Of a DNA stretch of 6,484 nucleotides, positions 1 through 5,832 are shown one piece after another. Each line of letters starts with the position of its first letter. The stretch's first letter is position 1. The position numbers and the translations under genes are program-made. The notes below the pieces were generated by a model, which worked only from the letters and a program-made list of their open reading frames with translations, was not told the origin of the DNA and searched no databases. The stretch covers positions 1 to 6,484 of the forward strand of contig JAFUPO010000237.1 in NCBI GenBank assembly GCA_017481185.1. Direction: 5' to 3'. The DNA is from Clostridia bacterium (GTDB taxonomy: Bacteria; Bacillota_A; Clostridia; Christensenellales; Aristaeellaceae).

Positions 1-173
1 AAAAGGAATTGTGGCTGGGCCCCTGCTTGATCAAAGAGCGGCAGCCCTTGGGGCAGGAGTATCTGGCCTGGCGCATCCAGGTGACTCAAACAGCGCTGAA
101 CGCTATTCGCCCGGAGGATCCCCGGGGAGAGAAACTGCGCAGGATGCTGACCTATTTACAGGAGGAGATTTGA
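1..173 (+). CDS. trmK: tRNA (adenine(22)-N1)-methyltransferase TrmK, C-terminal end (partial)
   Basis: Only the last 56 codons are present; the reading frame enters from the left edge (first full codon at 3) and stops with TGA at 171-173. The visible peptide begins KELWLGPCLIKERQ, which resembles the conserved LGPxLLKE segment of the TrmK/YqfN family as I remember it, followed by a helical, charged tail ending in LTYLQEEI. TrmK methylates N1 of adenine 22 in tRNA using SAM; the catalytic Rossmann domain lies outside the window. The context supports the call, since trmK (yqfN) commonly sits directly upstream of the Nif3-like gene (yqfO) in Firmicutes. The stop lies only 3 bases before the next start, so the two are probably translationally coupled. 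The identification rests on a short tail plus synteny. Confidence 0.72.
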   Translation, partial: KELWLGPCLIKERQPLGQEYLAWRIQVTQTALNAIRPEDPRGEKLRRMLTYLQEEI

Positions 174-176
174 AAA

Positions 177-938
177 ATGACAGTGCAATGGCTGTATAAT
201 TGTTTGAACAGCATCGCTCCCTTTGATACGGCGGAGGCCTATGATAATCCTGGTCTGCTTACGGGCCGCATGGATCAGGTGATTACCGGCGTTTTATTGG
301 CCCTGGATTGCACGCCCCAAACAGTGGAGGAGGCCAAGGCGCTGGGGGCCAATGTGATCGTAACCCACCACCCCCTAATGTTTGCGCCCCGGCAGAATCT
401 GCGGGAGGATGATTATGAGGGCGGCCTGATATGCAGCTTGATCCGGGCGAATATCGCGTTAATTGCTGCGCATACCAATCTGGATATTGCGCCCGGCGGC
501 ATCAACGACGCTTTGGCCCAGCGGCTGGGCCTTAAAAGGATTGCAGGAGAAGGCTTTGTACGGGCAGGGGATCTGCCTGAACCTATGTCAGCTGAAAAGC
601 TAGCTGAATATTGCGTTGCCAGGCTTAACACGGTGGTGCGCTTATGCGGCCCTAAAACGGCGGTGATCTCCCGGCTGGGTATGTGCTCAGGTGCAGGATC
701 GGGCGAGTGGCGTCAGGCTGTTGCCTGGGGCGCACAAGCTTTCCTTGCAGGCGAGGTGAAGCACCATCATGGGGTGGAGGCAGCGCAGGCAGGCATCCCC
801 CTTTTAGAGGCTGGGCATTTTGCAACGGAAAATCCAGGCATGGACCTGCTGGCAGATGCTTTACAAAAGGCCGCAGATGAGGTACAATATAATTTGCATC
901 TTTACAGAACCCAAAGCGACCCTTATGGGAACGCTTGA
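177..938 (+). CDS. Nif3-like dinuclear metal center protein (YbgI/YqfO family, short form)
   Basis: A 253-residue protein with the full Nif3/DUF34 signature: DNPGLL at 23-28, THHP at 63-66, HTNLD at 99-103, GEVKHHH at 192-198, and H214 with E218 in a GHxxTE motif. In known structures the paired His, Asp and Glu residues hold two metal ions inside a toroidal hexamer. The biochemical role is unsettled in the family; links to GTP cyclohydrolase-like activity and metal handling have been proposed. At 253 residues it matches the short E. coli YbgI type and lacks the PII/CutA-like insert that lengthens Bacillus YqfO to about 370 residues. The ATG at 177 is preceded by AGGAGG at 160-165, inside the end of trmK, with 11 bases between. 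It is the middle gene of a trmK–Nif3–zinc-ribbon operon. Confidence 0.93.
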   Translation: MTVQWLYNCLNSIAPFDTAEAYDNPGLLTGRMDQVITGVLLALDCTPQTVEEAKALGANVIVTHHPLMFAPRQNLREDDYEGGLICSLIRANIALIAAHTNLDIAPGGINDALAQRLGLKRIAGEGFVRAGDLPEPMSAEKLAEYCVARLNTVVRLCGPKTAVISRLGMCSGAGSGEWRQAVAWGAQAFLAGEVKHHHGVEAAQAGIPLLEAGHFATENPGMDLLADALQKAADEVQYNLHLYRTQSDPYGNA

Positions 939-960
939 TATACCCCTTGAGGGTGGACCT

Positions 961-984
961 GGCGGGGCAGGGGGCTGCCGCGCC
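961..984 (+). promoter_or_regulatory. GC-rich hairpin in the intercistronic gap before the zinc-ribbon gene
   Basis: The arms 961-970 and 975-984 can pair with nine base pairs and one G·G mismatch around a GGGG loop. The hairpin ends four bases before the Shine-Dalgarno sequence of the next gene (GAGGAGG, 988-994). Only three T residues follow, so it does not look like an intrinsic terminator. It may stabilise the downstream mRNA or modulate translation, but both roles are inference. Confidence 0.45.
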
Positions 985-1003
985 TTTGAGGAGGACTGCC
1001 AAT

Positions 1004-1708
1004 ATGGAACAGATGGAAATGCTCTGGCTGTATCAGCAGGAGGATATGGCTGCCGATCGGCTTGAAAACGAGATCAAGCGCTCTCCTACCCGCGTAAAGC
1101 TGGTTAAGAGCCGCGATTTCCTGGTGGAGCAGCAGAATGCGATCAAGCGCATTGAAGAGGATGTGGCCACCATGGCGGATCGGATGGATGCCATTAAGGA
1201 TGCCATTGACCGCACCGCGGAGCAGTTGAAAAATCTTCAGGCTCGTTTTGATGCCGCCAATCCTGAGACGCTGGAGGATACCAAGCAGCTGGCCCAGGAG
1301 GCCAAGCGCCTTTTGAACAACATCTCTGATTATGAGCAGGAGATGCGCAAGATTCGCAAGGATGCTCAGGATCGGGATCGCCAGCAGCATGAGATCCGCA
1401 CCAAGGCGGCCCGGGTCAAGGCTGACTTTGACAAGCTCAAGGTGGCTTACGATGCCGAATATAAGGAGAAGGTCAAGGAGCTGGAGGCGCAGCGCAAGGT
1501 GGCGGCTGAAAAGGCCAAGGGCATTGCTCCTGAGCTGATGGAAAAATACAAGGCCATCAAGCTCCACGTAGTGCCGCCGATGGCTCGCCTGCTGGGCGAT
1601 CAGTGCGGCGGCTGCAATATGTCCATGCCCTCGGTGGTGCTGCGCACTATCAAGAGCGGCAACACCATTGTGGAATGTGAAACCTGCGGCCGAATCATTA
1701 TTCAATAA
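1004..1708 (+). CDS. Coiled-coil C4-type zinc ribbon protein (zf-RING_7 / HP0958-like family)
   Basis: A 234-residue protein. Residues from about 5 to 185 form a long, charged, heptad-like coiled coil rich in K, E, Q and A. The C-terminus carries a treble-clef-like zinc ribbon with cysteines 201, 204, 225 and 228 (CGGC and CETC), ending in GRIIIQ. This architecture matches the family that includes Helicobacter HP0958/FlgZ and Chlamydia CT398, which bind partner proteins or RNA. In Firmicutes and Actinobacteria members often sit beside the Nif3-like gene, as here, and their exact function is unknown. I chose the ATG at 1004 because GAGGAGG lies nine bases upstream. An in-frame TTG at 935 would add 23 residues (IYPLRVDLAGQG...) of non-family sequence overlapping the previous stop codon. 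It is the last gene of the operon, with a terminator 14 bases after its stop. Confidence 0.88.
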   Translation: MEQMEMLWLYQQEDMAADRLENEIKRSPTRVKLVKSRDFLVEQQNAIKRIEEDVATMADRMDAIKDAIDRTAEQLKNLQARFDAANPETLEDTKQLAQEAKRLLNNISDYEQEMRKIRKDAQDRDRQQHEIRTKAARVKADFDKLKVAYDAEYKEKVKELEAQRKVAAEKAKGIAPELMEKYKAIKLHVVPPMARLLGDQCGGCNMSMPSVVLRTIKSGNTIVECETCGRIIIQ

Positions 1709-1722
1709 AAGCCAATGAATCA

Positions 1723-1770
1723 GCGAGGGGGAACTTTCTTGCAAGAAAGTTCCCCCTCGCGTTTTCTTTT
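1723..1770 (+). terminator. Intrinsic terminator with a perfect 38-nt palindrome
   Basis: Positions 1723-1760 are perfectly self-complementary, centred on TTGCAA, giving a stem of up to about 17 bp with a small loop. The stem is followed by GTTTTCTTTT at 1761-1770. It ends the trmK–Nif3–zinc-ribbon operon. The gap between the convergent genes is only 60 bases, so the same palindrome can serve the CapA-like gene on the minus strand. On that side the T tract is weaker and starts about 10 bases after the stem. Confidence 0.92.
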
Positions 1771-3130
1771 ATCGCATTTCAATAGGGCTGGTTTCCAAGG
1801 CCTCATGGGCAAAGTTTAATATCCTGGCCATCACCTTCTGCTGGCTTTCATCCATATCCTCAGGAGCTGGTTGATCACTGGCCACGGTGCGATACTGGTA
1901 CTGGCCATCCTCCTTATAGCGCCAGATGTAGGTGGGGGTATATTCCACCCGGTCAAAGCTTACCTGGCCGGTTTGAGGATGATAGGTCAGCCCCAGATGC
2001 AAAAGCATCCCCGCAATGTTCTTGGTGTCGCGGGATTCTGTCATCAGAGCGCCCAGAGAATAGGCTACCAGGGTTTGATGCGTAGAACCATCTGCCCAGG
2101 TGGCGGTAAGATATTCAACAGGTTGAATCGTTTGGGAATGAGCGCCTAGAATCACGTCTGCCCCTGCGTCAGCCAACTGTTGAGCCAGGCTTTTTTGGGC
2201 TTTGGTGGGAGCCGTTTTATCCAGGCTGCCCCAGTTGAGGGACAGGATCACCACCTGCGCGCCGTTTTGCCGGGCAACGGCAATGTCTCTTTGCACCGTT
2301 TCAATCATCAGCAATGGCACCGCGTAAGCGGCGTCATTTTTTTTAGCGGCGGCATCCCCCTTGCTGGATAGATCCTCCGTATAGTGCAAAACAGCTACCT
2401 GGGCGCCCTTTAGATTCAGGATCAAGGGTTTTTGCGCATCCGCTTGGGAGGTATAAGCGCCGATTACTGAGAAGCCTTCCTGCCTGAGAGCGGCTAAGGT
2501 ATTGACCAAGGCAGGCAGGCCTGTATCCAGCGCTTTGGGGAAGCCCAGTGAAACCAAATCAACCCCCAGGGCAAGCAGGCTTTCAGAAGCTTGCGCCATC
2601 AGATTAACGTCAGAAAGCTTGCTGGCGTCATCCAGTGTATTTTCCAGGGTAAGCATACATAGGTCGCTCGTGGTTTCGCCGCTGAGAAAACTAAGAAGTT
2701 CAGAAAAATCGTAGGTGTCACTTTCTGCATGATAAGCGGATTTACGAATGGGAGCTGTTAGGCTGACCGTGCCGCCCGCTGTGATCGTGAAGGAAATCTC
2801 CTGGGGGGCAGGCGTTGCCGTTGGCGCGGCAGTGACGGGATTTATCACCTGGGGCGTGGACAGGGGAAGGGTTTCCATCTCTAAGGGGGGAGCAGAAGGC
2901 GTGACGGTTGCCTGGATTTTGCGGCCCTGAAAGATAGGAATGTCGGCCAGGCGCAGCTGCGGCAGGTTCAAATCCTGGGTCAGGGCGCTGACCACCTGCT
3001 GGGCATCCACCTGAACCGTTTGACCGCCGGATAGCTTGGGCATAATCATGAAGCAGCCTGCTGAAACGGCCAACGTTATCAGGATCATAACGACCGTTCC
3101 CAAAGAAACCCCGCGCTTGCGCTTTTTCAT
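1769..3130 (-). CDS. Membrane-anchored CapA-like (PGA_cap fold) protein with degenerate metal site
   Basis: A 453-residue protein. It has a basic start (MKKRKRG), one membrane helix at about 8-30, a Pro/Thr-rich linker at about 77-110, then a CapA-type domain from about 112 to 390, so it is probably an extracytoplasmic protein tethered by its N-terminus. Family landmarks remain: LTLEN at 161-164, LDTGLPALVNTLAALRQEG at 201-219, VVILSLNWG at 293-301 and GADVILGAHSQTIQPVEYL at 323-341. However, the usual GD becomes GG (119-120), NNH becomes GFPK (196-199), HWG becomes NWG, and GHHPH becomes GAHSQ. True CapA proteins act in poly-gamma-glutamate export; this one may be a non-catalytic relative. 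The start at 3130 has AAAGGAG six bases upstream. An ATG at 3172 adds 14 residues but touches the predicted -10 box. It is divergent from the surface-protein gene and convergent with the zinc-ribbon gene. Confidence 0.85.
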   Translation of the reverse strand: MKKRKRGVSLGTVVMILITLAVSAGCFMIMPKLSGGQTVQVDAQQVVSALTQDLNLPQLRLADIPIFQGRKIQATVTPSAPPLEMETLPLSTPQVINPVTAAPTATPAPQEISFTITAGGTVSLTAPIRKSAYHAESDTYDFSELLSFLSGETTSDLCMLTLENTLDDASKLSDVNLMAQASESLLALGVDLVSLGFPKALDTGLPALVNTLAALRQEGFSVIGAYTSQADAQKPLILNLKGAQVAVLHYTEDLSSKGDAAAKKNDAAYAVPLLMIETVQRDIAVARQNGAQVVILSLNWGSLDKTAPTKAQKSLAQQLADAGADVILGAHSQTIQPVEYLTATWADGSTHQTLVAYSLGALMTESRDTKNIAGMLLHLGLTYHPQTGQVSFDRVEYTPTYIWRYKEDGQYQYRTVASDQPAPEDMDESQQKVMARILNFAHEALETSPIEMR

Positions 3131-3173
3131 GGCTGCTCCTTTCCAAGGCTGCACCTTTTTTACTGCTTTCATA

Positions 3174-3202
3174 ATTATAGCATATTTTTGTACCGCGGAA
3201 AA
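3174..3202 (-). promoter_or_regulatory. Putative extended -10 promoter of the CapA-like gene
   Basis: On the minus strand a perfect TATAAT lies at 3179-3174, preceded by TGC, giving TGnTATAAT (an extended -10). The -35 position, 17 bases upstream (3202-3197), reads TTTTCC and is a poor match, which an extended -10 can tolerate. Transcription would start near 3167, downstream of the ATG at 3172 and upstream of the preferred ATG at 3130. Confidence 0.65.
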
Positions 3203-3306
3203 GAGCTGAGTTTCTTAATGCGTCTTTCAAAATGGTCAAGAAGAAAGATTATTTCAAAAAAATAAAGTAAATAACTATATTTTGCTAAAAAATTAGAAAT
3301 AAAATA

Positions 3307-3335
3307 TTGATTAAAACGATATAATATGGCATAAT
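3307..3335 (+). promoter_or_regulatory. Putative sigma-A promoter of the surface-protein gene
   Basis: TTGATT (3307-3312) and CATAAT (3330-3335) are separated by exactly 17 bases, and a TG dinucleotide at 3327-3328 supplies an extended -10. A perfect TATAAT also occurs at 3320-3325 but lacks a properly spaced -35. Upstream sequence from 3241 is extremely AT-rich, as in UP elements. A start near 3342 would leave a leader of about 75 bases. Confidence 0.6.
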
Positions 3336-3352
3336 TGTGACGGAAAAAAGCA

Positions 3353-3392
3353 GTGAATTACAAAGCTTGTAAGGTTGTTGTAAATCATTCAC
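3353..3392 (+). promoter_or_regulatory. Possible stem-loop in the 5' leader of the surface-protein gene
   Basis: GTGAAT (3353-3358) can pair with ATTCAC (3387-3392), and TACAA (3359-3363) with TTGTA (3378-3382), leaving a four-base bulge on the 3' side and a 14-base loop. It lies between the predicted promoter and the ribosome binding site AGGAG at 3402-3406. It is not followed by a T tract, so it is not a terminator. A regulatory role is speculative. Confidence 0.3.
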
Positions 3393-3416
3393 CTGTCAGC
3401 TAGGAGAGGATGGAAT

Positions 3417-3731
3417 ATGATGGCAATCAAAAACAGACTCTGGTCTATTCTAGGGGGGGTCATTAGTTTACTGATTTTGTTTGCCTCTGAACCGGCCTTT
3501 GCCGCCGCCAATTATTCGGTTTATGTGGGCGGCATTGAAATGACTGTGGCCGACGACGGCGTAGCTGCCTATCTTAAAAATGACGGCAGCGCTGGCTCTG
3601 CCGATGATTATAATGCCAGACTGTGGTACGATTCTGCTGAAAGCGTACTCAAACTGGAAATAAACAATCTGACAGCATCGGGTGATGTTTCCTACAAAGC
3701 GACGGATATGAAGCGCTGCGCAGGCCTCTAA
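3417..3731 (+). CDS. N-terminal part of an interrupted secreted surface protein (signal peptide)
   Basis: A 104-residue reading frame beginning with a classic Sec signal peptide: basic residues (K5, R7), a hydrophobic core at about 11-24, and an AFA-AA cleavage region at 27-31. The mature part starts YSVYVGGIEMTVADD and continues with LWYDSAESVLKLEINNLTASG. This resembles the opening segment (YxLYVGG...ATLTLNN) often seen ahead of Cthe_2159-type carbohydrate-binding or beta-helix surface proteins; that comparison is from memory. The ATG at 3417 follows AGGAG at 3402-3406; a second ATG at 3420 is also possible. The frame ends at TAA 3729-3731, after which the same frame continues with the rest of the protein, so this is almost certainly a fragment of a larger gene. 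A run of seven G residues (3453-3459) lies in the signal-peptide codons. Confidence 0.75.
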   Translation: MMAIKNRLWSILGGVISLLILFASEPAFAAANYSVYVGGIEMTVADDGVAAYLKNDGSAGSADDYNARLWYDSAESVLKLEINNLTASGDVSYKATDMKRCAGL

Positions 3732-3743
3732 ACTTCCTCAGAA

Positions 3744-5765
3744 ATGATGCTCATACTGAAAGGTGAAAATGAGGTCTACGGCGTAGCATATGACACAACC
3801 TCAACTTCATCTGATTCCAACGCGTATGGTATTGTTTGCGCTAATCTGCTGATTACCGGCGAGGGAACGTTGAAAGTGGATACTGCGGATGTGGATGGCA
3901 ATACATACGGTATAAAATCCAGCAGCGGTGTGACCATTGAAAGTGGAACAATTCAAATAACAGCAGGCGATTCCATTAATATTTCACGTGGATGGACTCA
4001 GGTGAGTTATGGTATCTATGCGGATACTGCTGTGGCCCTTGGGGGATCGAGCAGTTCTCCTGTGGTCCGTGTAACAGCCGGTGACTCATATGGAGAGAGC
4101 TGCGCCATCTATGGCGATGCAGGGATTTCCATTCGTAGTGGTGATGTAACGGCCAGTGCAGGATATGCCAATCGCGGATATGCTGATGGACTCCTTTCCG
4201 ACCGAAGCACAATATACATTGAAGGCGGCAAGGTAACGGCGTCCTCGGAGGGATCCTATGGCGGAATGAGTACAGGCATCTGCGCAAATGTGCTGGAAAT
4301 CACGGGCGGCGAGGTGCGCGCAACAGGCGGATTGCCGAAGCAGGGCAATGAGCAGAGCGCAGGCATTTACGTCAATTATGACATTAACATCAGTGGCGGC
4401 ACTGTTTACGGCACCGGCCTGAAAAATATGGGTGACGTCTGTTTTGGCATCAACTCGTGGCGTGGCGATATTACCATTGGCGGAAATGCTGTTGTTTACG
4501 CAGTCGGAGGGCCCGCCAGCTACAGCGTGGGTCTAAGCGCAGAGCGGCGTTATAATGGCAGTACCTATGCCGGCGGCGATATTATCATCCGCGACAATGC
4601 AAAGGTATATGCCTCCATCAGCGATGATGGACCTGCCCGTGTATACAGTTATGGTATGTTTGTTGGCGGTAATTTGCTGATTGAAGGAAGCCCCTATGTA
4701 GAAGCGGTAGGCGGAAAGGTATCTGAGGATTGGATTACAGGTCTTATATTCAACCCGCCGCGGGAAAAACGAAGCTTCGGCATTTATCTGGCGGATGCCA
4801 TTTACGATGGAACCAATACGAACTATGTAGAGGGCGGCCATAAAGACACGACTGAGCGCCACACCTTCCACATTACCGGCGGCACCGTGATTGCAAAAAC
4901 CGTCGAAACAAAAAATGGAACCATCAAATATGCCGACGAGGATCGCGGAGAGTTTGAAGTGTTCCATCGCTCCTATGCAGTTGTCTTGTATGACGCGGAT
5001 AAAATAGCGTTTGCAAACACAACGCAGCCCAATGAAACATGGTATCAATGGAAGATTGAAGCGGCTGACGCCTTCACACGCAGTACGAATACGGCTTATC
5101 CCGATGCGGACAAATGGCAATCGGCCACCCAGTATTTCCATGTTGAACCCATTGAAGAACCGCAATACAAGCCGGTGACCTTCAAGGTGATCAATGGCAC
5201 ATGGGTTGACAGTAGCGCAGAGGATATTACCGTTCAGGTGGAGCTTGTGGAAGGCAGCGGGAATCTGACGGCCTATATTCCCGCAGGGATGCAGCCCAAC
5301 AGCGGCTATCAGGGCGGCGCGTGGGATCTGATTCCTCCGTCGGTTGTGACGGGAACGGAGGCCGTAACCTACACGTACACCTTTACAGCGATTCCCCCGG
5401 TGTACAAGCAAGTGACGTTTAAGGTGGTCAACGGCGTTTGGTCAGATGGAACGACAAAAGATAAAGTTGTGATGATCGAACTGCCCAGCCCTGACGGCAC
5501 AGCGGCTTTGAACGTTCCCGCGGGGATGCAGCCCAACAGCGGCTATCAGGGCGGCGCGTGGGATATAACGCCTCCGTCGTCGGTTAGCGGAACAGAAGCG
5601 GTTGTCTACACCTTTGCTTTTGAACCCGTTCTGTTCCCCTTTGATCCGGAGATCGATTTTCCTGAAACGGGCGATGGCAGCACCCTGGGCCTTTGGGGCA
5701 TGATGCTTCTCGGCTCCGGCTGGGGGATCGCCAGGGTAACTGTGGGTCAAAGAAAAAAGAAGTAA
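3744..5765 (+). CDS. Beta-helix surface protein with two tandem repeats and C-terminal FPETG sortase signal (main part)
   Basis: A 673-residue frame. Residues 1 to about 385 are rung-like repeats of the form (I/L)xIxGGxVxAxGG alternating with YGI or GIYA turns, for example LLITGEGTLKV at 35-45 and HITGGTV near 376. This is typical of right-handed beta-helix or Cthe_2159-like carbohydrate-binding surface proteins. After a spacer come two 79-residue repeats at 475-553 and 554-632. The C-terminus carries FPETG at 639-643, a hydrophobic stretch at about 648-662 and the tail RKKK, a complete LPxTG-class cell-wall sorting signal. The likely role is adhesion or polysaccharide binding at the cell wall. 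No sortase is in the window. The ATG at 3744 has no Shine-Dalgarno sequence and no signal peptide follows it, so it is probably the continuation of the upstream fragment rather than an independent gene. A terminator follows the stop. Confidence 0.82.
   Translation: MMLILKGENEVYGVAYDTTSTSSDSNAYGIVCANLLITGEGTLKVDTADVDGNTYGIKSSSGVTIESGTIQITAGDSINISRGWTQVSYGIYADTAVALGGSSSSPVVRVTAGDSYGESCAIYGDAGISIRSGDVTASAGYANRGYADGLLSDRSTIYIEGGKVTASSEGSYGGMSTGICANVLEITGGEVRATGGLPKQGNEQSAGIYVNYDINISGGTVYGTGLKNMGDVCFGINSWRGDITIGGNAVVYAVGGPASYSVGLSAERRYNGSTYAGGDIIIRDNAKVYASISDDGPARVYSYGMFVGGNLLIEGSPYVEAVGGKVSEDWITGLIFNPPREKRSFGIYLADAIYDGTNTNYVEGGHKDTTERHTFHITGGTVIAKTVETKNGTIKYADEDRGEFEVFHRSYAVVLYDADKIAFANTTQPNETWYQWKIEAADAFTRSTNTAYPDADKWQSATQYFHVEPIEEPQYKPVTFKVINGTWVDSSAEDITVQVELVEGSGNLTAYIPAGMQPNSGYQGGAWDLIPPSVVTGTEAVTYTYTFTAIPPVYKQVTFKVVNGVWSDGTTKDKVVMIELPSPDGTAALNVPAGMQPNSGYQGGAWDITPPSSVSGTEAVVYTFAFEPVLFPFDPEIDFPETGDGSTLGLWGMMLLGSGWGIARVTVGQRKKK
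5166..5402 (+). repeat. Tandem protein repeat, unit 1 (79 codons)
   Basis: This unit encodes YKPVTFKVINGTW...PAGMQPNSGYQGGAWD...GTEAVTYTYTF. It aligns with the next unit without gaps at a 237-base period. The VTFKVxNGxW...PNxGYxGGxWD pattern is, as I recall, a common stalk repeat in surface proteins of gut Firmicutes. It lies between the beta-helix region and the wall anchor, consistent with a spacer that projects the helix from the wall. Confidence 0.85.
5403..5639 (+). repeat. Tandem protein repeat, unit 2 (79 codons)
   Basis: This unit encodes YKQVTFKVVNGVW...PAGMQPNSGYQGGAWD...GTEAVVYTFAF. A 42-base core (5523-5564) is identical to unit 1 (5286-5327), including all synonymous positions, while flanking parts have diverged. 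The homologous sequence fades near 5620, just before the sortase signal. Confidence 0.85.
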
Positions 5766-5781
5766 AGAAGTTATAACAGCA

Positions 5782-5819
5782 AAAAGCGCGGGTTCCTTAA
5801 TCAAGGAACTCGCGCTTTT
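5782..5819. terminator. Bidirectional intrinsic terminator between the surface gene and proS
   Basis: Arms 5782-5798 and 5803-5819 pair over 17 positions with one G·T wobble (5791/5810) around an AATC loop. The outer AAAA/TTTT pairs give a T run on both strands: four T on plus, five on minus. It sits 16 bases after the surface-protein stop and 13 bases before the proS stop, so it serves both convergent genes. Confidence 0.9.
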
Positions 5820-5832
5820 GGTCTTTGATCGC

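Larger units (their letters stand above)
3417..5765 (+). pseudogene. Full extent of the sortase-anchored surface protein gene, interrupted by one in-frame TAA
   Basis: The segments 3417-3731 and 3744-5765 share one reading frame, separated only by TAA at 3729-3731 and four sense codons (T-S-S-E). Read through, they give a coherent product of about 780 residues: signal peptide, N-terminal beta segment, beta-helix region, two 79-residue repeats and a sortase signal. The junction would read AGL-stop-TSSEMMLILKGENEVYG, and the TSS..(L/M)xLKGEN pattern looks like natural family sequence, with Tyr or Lys the likely ancestral residue at the stop. The downstream part has neither its own signal peptide nor a visible ribosome binding site. 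A single nonsense substitution, an assembly error or stop-codon readthrough would each explain this. Nearby compensating indels around 3700-3730 are also possible. Confidence 0.7.

Noticed and set aside
935..1003. TTG start extending the zinc-ribbon protein by 23 residues
   Set aside because: It overlaps the previous stop, has no Shine-Dalgarno sequence and would translate through the hairpin; ATG 1004 has an excellent GAGGAGG.
923..1744. A long minus-strand open frame (273 codons) antisense to the zinc-ribbon gene
   Set aside because: It mirrors the coiled-coil codon pattern of the real gene, runs through the terminator palindrome, lacks a ribosome binding site and has no recognisable domain.
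1723..1760. The 38-nt perfect palindrome as a mobile-element end or operator
   Set aside because: Its position between convergent stop codons and the T-rich tail fit an intrinsic terminator; no transposase gene or target-site duplication is visible.
3342..3416. Riboswitch in the leader of the surface-protein gene
   Set aside because: The leader is only about 75 bases with one weak bulged stem and no recognisable aptamer core or terminator/antiterminator pair.
4533..5411. A 292-codon minus-strand open frame opposite the surface protein
   Set aside because: The opposite strand encodes clear beta-helix rungs and repeats in frame; the antisense product has low-complexity composition and no start signals.
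3732..5765. A simple frameshift as the cause of the split surface gene
   Set aside because: Both halves are in the same frame, so a single indel cannot explain the break; a nonsense codon is simpler, although paired compensating indels remain possible.
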